The translations under genes were made by a program, and so were the position numbers. A stretch of 7,428 bases of DNA from CAZWUL01 sp964636625 (GTDB lineage: Bacteria > Atribacterota > Phoenicimicrobiia > Phoenicimicrobiales > Stramentimicrobiaceae), in assembly GCA_964636625.1 (NCBI GenBank), contig CAZWUL010000050.1:1-7428 (forward strand). The letters are read 5' to 3'. The notes under the pieces are model-generated. The model worked only from the letters and a program-made list of their open reading frames with translations. It had not been told where the DNA came from and searched no databases. Below, one piece after another: positions 1 to 6,474 of the stretch. Each line of letters starts with the position of its first letter. Position 1 is the first letter of the stretch.

Positions 1-1
1 C

Positions 2-1696
2 TTCCGGCTTTTCCTTACCATCTTCCATAGTGTAAATTCTGAAATGATTGTATTTGACAAACAAATCATCACCCAGTTTCCACCAGGCATCAACTACTTT
101 ATTTGCATTATCGATACAATAATCAGTTAGATATTTTTTAGCTTCCTCGGGGTCCTGGATATATAATTCATATGCTTTTAAATCTACTGCTGAGGTTCTG
201 GTCAAAGCATCACCCTCCCATTTAAACTGTGCTTCTTTAACATCTCCAATTATTACATTATAGGCTACAGCTGTATGGAAATCTACATAATCCATTGCCT
301 TACGGGCAGAGTCCCTGTTCATTTCCCAGTGGTTTCCAACAGTAAATGAATCAGCAATATCATTAACACCGGAATAGAAAGGTATGTAACAGGAGGTATC
401 CTGTCCGCCTAATGCAATCCACAATATTCCACCTATTTCATCCGGCAACCAGTCTCTAAGTTGAACAATAGTAGTATATTCTGCAGTATTTAAAGAAATT
501 AATCTTGGTGATGAATAGTTTTTCCCATCTAACTCGATTGCTGTATTATAGTATCTAGGATTGCCATAAGGTCCACCGCTTACTCCTTCGCCAGGTGCAA
601 ATTGTGTTCCCTGGTAGGTATCTCTAGACATTACCATTAAATCCTGTACTGAAATTTTCTGATCCGGTTTGGTGGAAAATGGAAATTCATCAAGCGCAAG
701 CTCAGCACTAAATTCCTTTGATGGGGCTGCTAAATCAAAAAGGCGCCACATTCTTGCCATTCTTCCACCACTGCTAATTGCACTATCAGTTCTAGGAGAA
801 TATGCTAAATTAAATTTAAACGGTTCTCCGCTTTCCGGATCATAAAACCCTTTCTCAATCGCAAAGGAGATAACATTAGAAGATGCCATAAAATAATCCT
901 GGTCTTCTAAATCAATTTCACCGATACGAGACACATTTGGACAAAAACTTATTTCATCATCAGGAACTCTCTGGGCAGCCCAAACAGCTCCTGGTTCACC
1001 ACGTCCAGGAGTCCATAATGGGCCTACCGGCATAATCTCAAATTCCCATACTTCTTCGGGATCGGAAACAGCCAGCATTTCACCACCATCATGTCCACCG
1101 TACCCATATTTTTCTGCAACTTCACCCATGAACTGAATTGCTTCTCTAGCAGTTGCACATCTCTCCATTGCCAGCATAGTAAGTTCTGTTATACATATCG
1201 GGGCATTGGGGTTTCTCATTTCAGAACGACATCCAATAGTGGATTCATTAATTCCCAGTTGTTTTTCATTTATATTCCCAAAAACAGCATGGATATAAGC
1301 ATAGGTCTGCTCTACCTGTGGTATTTCAATGCCGGTAAACCATTCTTCATGATAAATATCTTCGATACTTTCAATCGGACCACCTACCTCTTCCGGTGTA
1401 GGCCATGCAGCATATTGACTCTTTGAGTAAATCTTGCGCATGGCTCCTTCTTCAAATTCCATTGCTGGAACATACCTAAAAGTAAAATCACAAATACCAC
1501 AGTCTGCTGTCTGCAGTGTCAAGGTAGATCCATCCAATGTTGCATCTTTTCCCACTAAAATTGCTGTACACATATCATCGGGTTCACAGCAACCAATACA
1601 ATCAACACAAGGGTTTGCTAAAACACAAATTGAAATAAAAGTAAAGAACAGCAATGAAAATATTGCAACTAGTAAACTGCTATTTCTTCTATCCAT
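2..1696 (-). CDS. Secreted C69-family dipeptidase, 3' end cut by window edge
   Basis: This is an uninterrupted frame of 565 codons from an ATG at 1696 to the left edge, with no stop, so the C-terminus is missing. By comparison with the neighbouring 582-residue paralogue, about 15-30 residues lie outside. The family (peptidase C69, PepD-like, Ntn hydrolase fold) cleaves dipeptides and small peptides with an N-terminal cysteine exposed by autoprocessing. Residues 1-27 form a signal peptide (hydrophobic 8-26, likely cut after Val-Leu-Ala). A short cysteine-rich prosegment follows (C30, C33, C36, C37). The predicted nucleophile is Cys43 in CTAILVGKDATLDGST, then ADCGICD (C66, C69). Later shared blocks include WAAQRVPDDE, DYFMASSNV and LTDYC. 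The start has GGAG at 1711-1714 but with a long 14-nt spacer; no better start is seen. It lies 124 nt downstream of its paralogue, separated by a hairpin, so it may be partly uncoupled from the operon. Family call is firm; the substrate is unknown. Confidence 0.93.
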   Translation of the reverse strand, partial: MDRRNSSLLVAIFSLLFFTFISICVLANPCVDCIGCCEPDDMCTAILVGKDATLDGSTLTLQTADCGICDFTFRYVPAMEFEEGAMRKIYSKSQYAAWPTPEEVGGPIESIEDIYHEEWFTGIEIPQVEQTYAYIHAVFGNINEKQLGINESTIGCRSEMRNPNAPICITELTMLAMERCATAREAIQFMGEVAEKYGYGGHDGGEMLAVSDPEEVWEFEIMPVGPLWTPGRGEPGAVWAAQRVPDDEISFCPNVSRIGEIDLEDQDYFMASSNVISFAIEKGFYDPESGEPFKFNLAYSPRTDSAISSGGRMARMWRLFDLAAPSKEFSAELALDEFPFSTKPDQKISVQDLMVMSRDTYQGTQFAPGEGVSGGPYGNPRYYNTAIELDGKNYSSPRLISLNTAEYTTIVQLRDWLPDEIGGILWIALGGQDTSCYIPFYSGVNDIADSFTVGNHWEMNRDSARKAMDYVDFHTAVAYNVIIGDVKEAQFKWEGDALTRTSAVDLKAYELYIQDPEEAKKYLTDYCIDNANKVVDAWWKLGDDLFVKYNHFRIYTMEDGKEKPE

Positions 1697-1745
1697 AATT
1701 AATTGTTTATCTCCTTTATTATATAAATATAATACAAACTTTATT

Positions 1746-1796
1746 TTATAAAAGGTAGTTAAGTAAAATATAAATATCTTTAACTACCTTTTATAA
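1746..1796 (-). terminator. Perfect 17-bp inverted repeat, probable intrinsic terminator
   Basis: The arms 1746-1762 and 1780-1796 are exact reverse complements around a 17-nt AT-only-like loop. The core contains AAGGTAGTTAA/TTAACTACCTT. On the minus strand it starts 24 nt after the stop of the upstream dipeptidase gene, the usual place for a terminator. The 3' arm ends in CCTTTTATAA rather than a clean run of T, so termination may be partial, and the symmetry means it could work in both directions. It separates the two C69 genes and could lower expression of the downstream one. Confidence 0.65.
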
Positions 1797-1820
1797 TCTT
1801 TAAAATAGCTTTTATTGAAT

Positions 1821-3569
1821 TTATTTCATATGTTCTGGTTTCTCGTAAGTTTTGTATGGTCCATCTTCAAATCCAACTTCTTTTAACCACCATAATGGAT
1901 AACCAACAGACTGACCAACATCCGGAACATTTATATAACCATCAATATATTTCATAATTAAAAATTCAGCAAAATCCCACCATTCTTTAACTACCTTATT
2001 TGCATTACTATTGCAATAATCGGTAAGGAATTGTCTTGCAAGGTCAGGATCCTGCTCATACATTGCTTTGGCAGCTTGATCTATTCCCGGTTGCATTGCT
2101 AACATTTTGCCTTCATATTCTTGCTGTTTTTCTCTAATATCCTCTATCATATAACTGAATTTTAGATCAGCCCAATTACCTATAAAATTAAACACCCAGA
2201 AAGCTGAGTCTTTATCAAAAGCATGACGATTCCCGGTAGAGTAAGCTTCAGGCAATTCTGTTATACCACAATAGAAGGGAACAAAACAACCACTAAATGC
2301 TACATCGGGAATCCACCATAAAACTCCTCCAACTGGATCGGGTAACCAGTTTCGAGCTTGCAAAACCGAGGTATAATCAGCCCTAAATATTGATATTGGT
2401 CGTTCCCAATTGCCTTCCAAAAGGCGCTCTGCTCCACCACCTGCATAACGATTTGGAGTTCCGAATGGCCCTGCAGCCAATCCTTGTGTTAAATCAAACT
2501 CTGTCCCTTCATAATAATCCCTTAAAATAGTAAACAATCCTTCAACTGACAATTTTTCATCTGGTTTAACAGAAAAAGGATAGGCTTTTGTATCATATCC
2601 CTCAACCCAGGGGCTAAATCCTTGAGAAGGTGCCAAAAGGTCATATGCTCTCCATTTTCTTCTTAAGCTATAATAAGGATGGTCTCTGCCCTCAGAGTAA
2701 ATTCCGGCAAAATCAAACTCACCTTTTTCTGGATTCCACCAACCTTCTTCTTTTGAAACTTCAAAAATATTATCAGAAGCCATAAAATAATCTGGATTAT
2801 CTAAATCTATTTCTCTAATGACTAATAAATTCGATGCTACAGCAACCTCATCATCAGGCACTCTTTGTGCAACCCAGATTGCGCTTTTACCATCAGGTGT
2901 ATTCAAGACTTCTAATAGCCAGGCCTCTTCAGGATCAATTATTGTTAAAGTTTCAGCGCGACCGTAATAACCATATTCCACACATAAATCTCCAATCAGC
3001 TGAATCGCTTCACGGGCAGTTTTGCAACGTTCCATAGCTACTCGAGATGCAGCAGCTATATCAAACAATGCATCTCCTTCAGGAGGTGGTTGGCCAATTC
3101 TGTCAGTAATAGAGCGATCGGTGCACTCTCCAATTCCCACTTGAAATTCATTCATTACCCCATAAACTGCATCAAAATAGGCATAGGTATGTTCTACTTC
3201 TGGTATATATCCCAGAGCTTCAGTTGGAGTTTGTCCCTCTTTAGCAGCATAGCCCGGACCTCGGTCATCACCTACATAGCGCGGATAAGGCAATATGAAA
3301 GGATAAACCGCTCTCATTGAGCCAGGCTCATGATCTTGTGCCGGAACATAAATCAGACGACTGTCACATCTTCCACAATCAGCTGTATGGCTGGTCATTG
3401 TAGAGCCATCAACCGTTGCATCCTTACCTGCTATAATAGTAGTACAGCTAGTAAAACACCCCTCGCAAAAATCACATGATTGTTCTGCCGAAAAACTTTG
3501 AAAAATAGTAAAAAGAAAAATTACTAAAATTAAACTATTTCTTAATATTGAAATATTTTTCTTACTCAT
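1821..3569 (-). CDS. Secreted C69-family dipeptidase (complete)
   Basis: This 582-residue protein is of the peptidase C69 (PepD-like) family. It is predicted to act outside the membrane on dipeptides or short peptides through an N-terminal cysteine nucleophile. Residues 1-28 are a signal peptide (hydrophobic 12-27, likely cut after Ser-Phe-Ser-Ala). Residues 29-41 form a short prosegment with C32, C35 and C38 spaced CxxCxxC. Cys42 in CTTIIAGKDATVDGST is the predicted nucleophile. TSHTADCGRCD (C65, C68) and YVPA follow, as in the subfamily with TSHTCDG. The C-terminus carries LTDYC, NANKVV and YPLWWLKE. The ATG is well placed: AAAGGAG with an 8-nt spacer (GGAG at 3578-3581). It lies 170 nt downstream of the M14-like gene, is followed by a strong hairpin, and has many blocks in common with the next gene, implying tandem duplication. 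Exact peptide specificity cannot be read from the sequence. The length is on the large side for PepD, matching secreted members. Confidence 0.94.
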   Translation of the reverse strand: MSKKNISILRNSLILVIFLFTIFQSFSAEQSCDFCEGCFTSCTTIIAGKDATVDGSTMTSHTADCGRCDSRLIYVPAQDHEPGSMRAVYPFILPYPRYVGDDRGPGYAAKEGQTPTEALGYIPEVEHTYAYFDAVYGVMNEFQVGIGECTDRSITDRIGQPPPEGDALFDIAAASRVAMERCKTAREAIQLIGDLCVEYGYYGRAETLTIIDPEEAWLLEVLNTPDGKSAIWVAQRVPDDEVAVASNLLVIREIDLDNPDYFMASDNIFEVSKEEGWWNPEKGEFDFAGIYSEGRDHPYYSLRRKWRAYDLLAPSQGFSPWVEGYDTKAYPFSVKPDEKLSVEGLFTILRDYYEGTEFDLTQGLAAGPFGTPNRYAGGGAERLLEGNWERPISIFRADYTSVLQARNWLPDPVGGVLWWIPDVAFSGCFVPFYCGITELPEAYSTGNRHAFDKDSAFWVFNFIGNWADLKFSYMIEDIREKQQEYEGKMLAMQPGIDQAAKAMYEQDPDLARQFLTDYCNSNANKVVKEWWDFAEFLIMKYIDGYINVPDVGQSVGYPLWWLKEVGFEDGPYKTYEKPEHMK

Positions 3570-3628
3570 CTTTTTTTCTCCTTTTTAAAACATATAGACA
3601 TAACATCAGGAATCTTCTTTTATTAAAA

Positions 3629-3637
3629 TCACCTCCC
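3629..3637 (-). promoter_or_regulatory. Orphan strong Shine-Dalgarno (GGGAGGTGA)
   Basis: Read on the minus strand, this is GGGAGGTGA, an essentially full complement of the 16S rRNA 3' end. The next ATG on that strand is about 25 nt after GGAGG, too far for normal initiation, and the real C69 start has its own site 48 nt further on. An ATG that overlaps the 5' end of this motif opens a 25-codon frame ending at TAA over the C69 start (3562-3639), but that ATG has no Shine-Dalgarno of its own. It may be a ribosome standby site, a relic of an older start, or chance. Confidence 0.35.
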
Positions 3638-3672
3638 ATTTAGTTTTTTATGATGAAAAAGCCAGAAAACAG

Positions 3673-3727
3673 AAAATTTACTAAAAAATTTAAGTAGATA
3701 GATTTTGAAAGAAATATAGTAAATTTT
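3673..3727 (-). terminator. Weak AT-rich inverted repeat after M14-like gene
   Basis: The arms 3673-3683 and 3717-3727 are exact 11-nt reverse complements (AAAATTTACTA / TAGTAAATTTT) with a 33-nt loop. On the minus strand it begins 12 nt after the M14-like stop, and the 3' arm runs into T-rich sequence. Only two G:C pairs and the large loop make it a weak structure at best. If it works it would attenuate, not end, transcription into the C69 genes. Confidence 0.25.
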
Positions 3728-3739
3728 TATTGTTCAATT

Positions 3740-4903
3740 TTACTGATAATAAATTCTTGACGAATCAACTGTTGAAGGATCAGTAAGATAATAACCTATT
3801 CCGTTTTCCACAACATCGCTATATTTTGGAATACCGGTAACTATCATTTCTTTTTCCGGATATTGTCTGCCCATCTGACTCATTAATTCCAAAATTACTG
3901 ATGTATGCTGTCCTGCCCGTCTTTCTATAGGCCATCCTTCTTCATCGTATGGTACAAAAAGCATTCCTTTTTCTGAAAGACTAAGCAAAAAAGGATCTTT
4001 TCCTGTTAAAAGCAGATCCATAGTTTTTGGACCAGTCGGCTGATCTAAAAAAGGCAGAGGAGCTTCTAACAAGAAAGGCATTGAATCAGAATAATCTCCA
4101 ATCTCTCTATGGGATAACCCTCTCATTCCGGCAGGGGATGGTTCAACATGAAAATCAAAACCTTCTCTGGATTTCACAGTCAAGGCAGTCATGGTAGCAA
4201 TCCTCATAGATTTATCAGGCGCTACTACACAGTTGGTTACCGGGAACATGGTTTCAGCTCCGTGAACATCAATCGTGGCATCAATGCTTTCATTTCTGAT
4301 TAATTCCATAGCAGCAAAGCATACCTGTTCCATTAAGGGACCGTCCGGTCTACCGGGCCAGGTTCTATTAGTATTTCTGACATCCATATACGATAATAAT
4401 TGCCCCTCGGGGTAATGAACATAAACATCAGGGTCCGGCCATTGATCTAGAGGAGATGCATCGCGATTACCCATTCTAAATGTCTTGCTTCCCCAGGGGG
4501 TATCAATATCAAAATAAAGCGGATATCCATCACCAGACCTGGTATTACGGCCGCCACTATTGTTAAATTGAGGAATAACTATCAATCTGCCTTTTTCTAC
4601 TACTGCGTTTTCTACAATCATGAAAGCTGTTAATCCTGCTACAATTTCGTTGGAATGAGTATTACAAATAACAAGCATTGAACCGCCTTCTTCCTCTCCT
4701 TCCATAAAAAATACATCAGTATCAGCTATAGTTCCCTTTATTCCTGCATGATAATCACTTAACTTACCTACTTTGGTTACTCCGGGGCCGGCTACTATAG
4801 GGACATCATAGTGGCGATGCTGATAAAGCTGTATCCCGGCAATAACTGTTACAATGGCAACCAGGACAAGCATGATTATCTTAATTTTTCGCGTTTCAAT
4901 CAT
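3740..4903 (-). CDS. Membrane-anchored AstE/aspartoacylase-family (M14-like) zinc hydrolase
   Basis: This 387-residue protein belongs to the succinylglutamate desuccinylase/aspartoacylase family, zinc enzymes with a carboxypeptidase-like fold that remove acyl groups from amino acids or cleave peptide-type amides. The N-terminus is MIETRKIK followed by one hydrophobic segment (about 9-26); the positive-inside rule places the catalytic domain outside the cytoplasm, unlike the classical cytosolic AstE and ASPA. Likely zinc ligands are H83 and E86 in THSNE and H214 in DVHGAE. R119/R122 (GGRNTR) and NRTWPGRPDG (179-188) match the family's substrate-binding NR-FPG block, and E280 in LLEAPLPF fits the catalytic glutamate. 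The start has GGAGG at 4910-4914 with a 6-nt spacer. The gap to the upstream small gene is only 17 nt, so it is probably co-transcribed. It probably processes a substrate for, or linked to, the permease and the secreted dipeptidases. The family assignment is good; the reaction is not determined. Confidence 0.88.
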   Translation of the reverse strand: MIETRKIKIIMLVLVAIVTVIAGIQLYQHRHYDVPIVAGPGVTKVGKLSDYHAGIKGTIADTDVFFMEGEEEGGSMLVICNTHSNEIVAGLTAFMIVENAVVEKGRLIVIPQFNNSGGRNTRSGDGYPLYFDIDTPWGSKTFRMGNRDASPLDQWPDPDVYVHYPEGQLLSYMDVRNTNRTWPGRPDGPLMEQVCFAAMELIRNESIDATIDVHGAETMFPVTNCVVAPDKSMRIATMTALTVKSREGFDFHVEPSPAGMRGLSHREIGDYSDSMPFLLEAPLPFLDQPTGPKTMDLLLTGKDPFLLSLSEKGMLFVPYDEEGWPIERRAGQHTSVILELMSQMGRQYPEKEMIVTGIPKYSDVVENGIGYYLTDPSTVDSSRIYYQ

Positions 4904-4920
4904 TATATTCCTCCTTTATG

Positions 4921-5076
4921 CTATTTGACCCGCAAAACCCTTAGAATAAAGGGTATGGCTACTATAAGATAGAGTAGCATATCAGTTACGCTTTCTTTTT
5001 CTCTCATAAAATTCCAGGTTAAAAGACCAAGAAGAGAAATTGATATTATATAATACAAAATCATTACAATTGGCAT
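4921..5076 (-). CDS. 51-residue protein with two membrane segments, transporter-linked
   Basis: This small hypothetical protein has two hydrophobic segments (about residues 3-22 and 33-47) joined by a charged stretch, NFMREKESVTD, and ends LRVLRVK. I do not recognise a family. The frame stays open to an ATG at 5151, which would give 76 residues and overlap the permease gene by 47 nt. The ATG at 5076 is preferred because it alone has a proper Shine-Dalgarno (GGAGG, 5082-5086, 5-nt spacer). It then starts 28 nt after the permease stop and ends 17 nt before the M14-like gene, so it is firmly inside the operon. Its position after a DctM-like permease suggests an accessory subunit, yet it is far smaller than the four-helix DctQ of TRAP systems (about 160 residues). 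Existence of the gene is well supported by spacing and site; function is inference. Confidence 0.78.
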   Translation of the reverse strand: MPIVMILYYIISISLLGLLTWNFMREKESVTDMLLYLIVAIPFILRVLRVK

Positions 5077-5086
5077 ATTTTCCTCC
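5077..5086 (-). promoter_or_regulatory. Ribosome binding site that sets the mini-protein start
   Basis: Minus-strand GGAGG (5082-5086) lies 5 nt before the ATG at 5076. The upstream in-frame ATGs at 5151 and 5088 have no comparable site, and the one at 5088 overlaps this motif. This supports the 51-residue form. Confidence 0.7.
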
Positions 5087-5104
5087 ATACTATTACTTAT
5101 TTTC

Positions 5105-6415
5105 TTATTTACTCCACTCAACCAGGAAAGAAAGTTGTGCACTATAAACAACCATAAGAATTCCTACAACTGTTATTACCACCCATGGCACCCATGTTTG
5201 TTTTAAAAATGTCCAATATTTTCCTTTGTAATCAGATACGATTATACTTAGCCTGCCAATCAAAGCAGTAGGCGGTAAGCCATCTCCTAATGGATAAAGT
5301 AAACTCATACCTGCTATTACAACCGTTGCATGTAAGCCAATCGAATCAAAATACCAGGTCAATGGAATTCCAAATAAGGCAGCTGCTCCATAAGTGAGCA
5401 CTCCTTCAGAAATCGGGAGTACAAAAGCTAAAGAAATAAACAGCAAGGTAATTGGAATAGTAATAACCGTATAAGATAGCATGCCTCTTACCCCGGTAAC
5501 AGTCATTATCTGCTGGAGTGTGCCAACGATGATAACTGTTGCCAGTAAAGGTAATAAAAGTTTTACTGTATCAGAAGAAAGCTGCAGAATATTAATTTTC
5601 TTCGGACTCAAAATAAAAGCAATTATAGCAGAAATAGTGAACCCAAGTGGTAATCCTAAAATTGGCATAGAAAAAGGCCAGACCCTTTGGGCTACCACCA
5701 GGCCAAAAAATACAATAAATGGAATGCTTACTTTCCAAATATTTATCCCTTTTACCGGCTCTGGCATTTCCTTTAAGGCCTGTTCAAATGTCATATCTCC
5801 TTCTTTTTTGTATCCCAAAAAGAGAATAGTAAAAGTACCGAGAATAAGTATGGGTATGGCTAAGGTTAATTCAAAACCCACATATGGGATGGCTGTTCCT
5901 GCACAGGTAATCATCGCCCATATATTAACCGGTGGAGCAGCTGCAGAAAGTCCTGCCAGAATAAATATTATTGCTGTTACTTTTACCCGAGGTATTCCCA
6001 GATAAATTAAAGCTAAAGCAACAGGAGCCCCGACTACCAGGCAGGAAACACTTCCGGCTCCGGTCAGTGCACCAGGAATTAAAATAATAATCATCAGGAT
6101 AAGTAAGGCGATAATTCTTCTGTTATAAAAATATTTGATTGTTGCCCGAATTACATAATCTACACCACCCGATTCCTTTACAATAGCCATAAAAATAGTT
6201 GCAGTTGTGAACACTAAGACAATATCCATATATGTGAATGTGCCCTCTATTAAATGGCGAAACAATTCAGAAATCGGTGGGGTGCTAAAAAATGTGCCTA
6301 CTATACCACCTGCAACTGCAGCTGCTAATAAGCTCCATTCTACGGGATATTTCAGCTTAATAATTACATAGGCAATAATCATGGACAACATAATAACTAC
6401 AATCTGAAAGTACAT
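5105..6415 (-). CDS. Ion transporter (IT) superfamily permease, DctM-like
   Basis: This 436-residue, very hydrophobic protein has roughly 11-12 membrane segments and resembles the large permease of organic-anion carriers in the IT superfamily (DctM, CitMHS and similar). These import dicarboxylates or other anions, usually with Na+ or H+. Two internal halves share a pattern typical of the superfamily's re-entrant hairpins: PGALTGAGS (114-122) then GIPRVKVTAIIF and AAPPVNIWAM (159-168) in the first, and PISEGVLTYG (334-343), FGIPL and PLGDGLPPTA (375-384) in the second. A hydrophilic loop near 201-225 (KKEGDMTFEQALKEMPEP) separates them. The start has AAAGGGGG at 6422 onward with a 6-nt spacer. 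It lies 59 nt after the secreted DUF6305 gene and 28 nt before the two-helix mini-protein. No DctQ gene and no DctP-type receptor are present. Superfamily placement is fair; the substrate is unknown, and peptides or acyl-amino acids are suggested only by the neighbours. Confidence 0.82.
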   Translation of the reverse strand: MYFQIVVIMLSMIIAYVIIKLKYPVEWSLLAAAVAGGIVGTFFSTPPISELFRHLIEGTFTYMDIVLVFTTATIFMAIVKESGGVDYVIRATIKYFYNRRIIALLILMIIILIPGALTGAGSVSCLVVGAPVALALIYLGIPRVKVTAIIFILAGLSAAAPPVNIWAMITCAGTAIPYVGFELTLAIPILILGTFTILFLGYKKEGDMTFEQALKEMPEPVKGINIWKVSIPFIVFFGLVVAQRVWPFSMPILGLPLGFTISAIIAFILSPKKINILQLSSDTVKLLLPLLATVIIVGTLQQIMTVTGVRGMLSYTVITIPITLLFISLAFVLPISEGVLTYGAAALFGIPLTWYFDSIGLHATVVIAGMSLLYPLGDGLPPTALIGRLSIIVSDYKGKYWTFLKQTWVPWVVITVVGILMVVYSAQLSFLVEWSK

Positions 6416-6474
6416 CTATTTCCCCCTTTTTTTTAATTCTCTAATTATTTGAAGTATATTTTTTCTAGAATAAT

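Larger units (their letters stand above)
3570..3739 (-). other. AT-rich intergenic gap with orphan Shine-Dalgarno
   Basis: This gap lies between the M14-like gene and the C69 gene. It is unusually long compared with the 17-59 nt gaps inside the upstream part of the cluster. It holds a weak inverted repeat just after the M14-like stop and, nearer the C69 gene, a strong Shine-Dalgarno sequence with no start at normal distance. A TTTACT / 17 nt / TATCTA pair can be read on the minus strand, but in DNA this AT-rich it is not persuasive as a promoter. I see no RNA gene or riboswitch fold. Confidence 0.5.

Noticed and set aside
1623..1696. Lipoprotein signal for the downstream C69 protein (cysteine at residue 24)
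   Set aside because: The sequence before the cysteine is Ile-Ser-Ile, which does not fit a lipobox with Gly, Ala or Ser at -1; a normal signal peptidase site at Val-Leu-Ala fits better.
1697..1745. TATAAT on the minus strand just before the downstream C69 gene
   Set aside because: It sits only 2 nt before the Shine-Dalgarno region, so a transcript from it would lack that site, and no -35 is found at the right distance.
1091..1751. Two plus-strand open frames of 111 and 105 codons
   Set aside because: They lie opposite the N-terminal half of the intact C69 gene, have no ribosome site or family resemblance, and are antisense shadows.
2834..3320. Two plus-strand open frames of 67 and 76 codons
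   Set aside because: Both are antisense to the complete C69 gene with no independent support.
5481..6005. Plus-strand open frame of 174 codons
   Set aside because: It is fully antisense to the permease gene, whose protein is clearly real; the composition is a mirror of membrane-segment codons.
6416..6474. Short AT-only inverted repeat between the DUF6305 and permease genes
   Set aside because: Seven A:T pairs in such AT-rich DNA are expected by chance and would not form a stable terminator; the two genes are probably co-transcribed.
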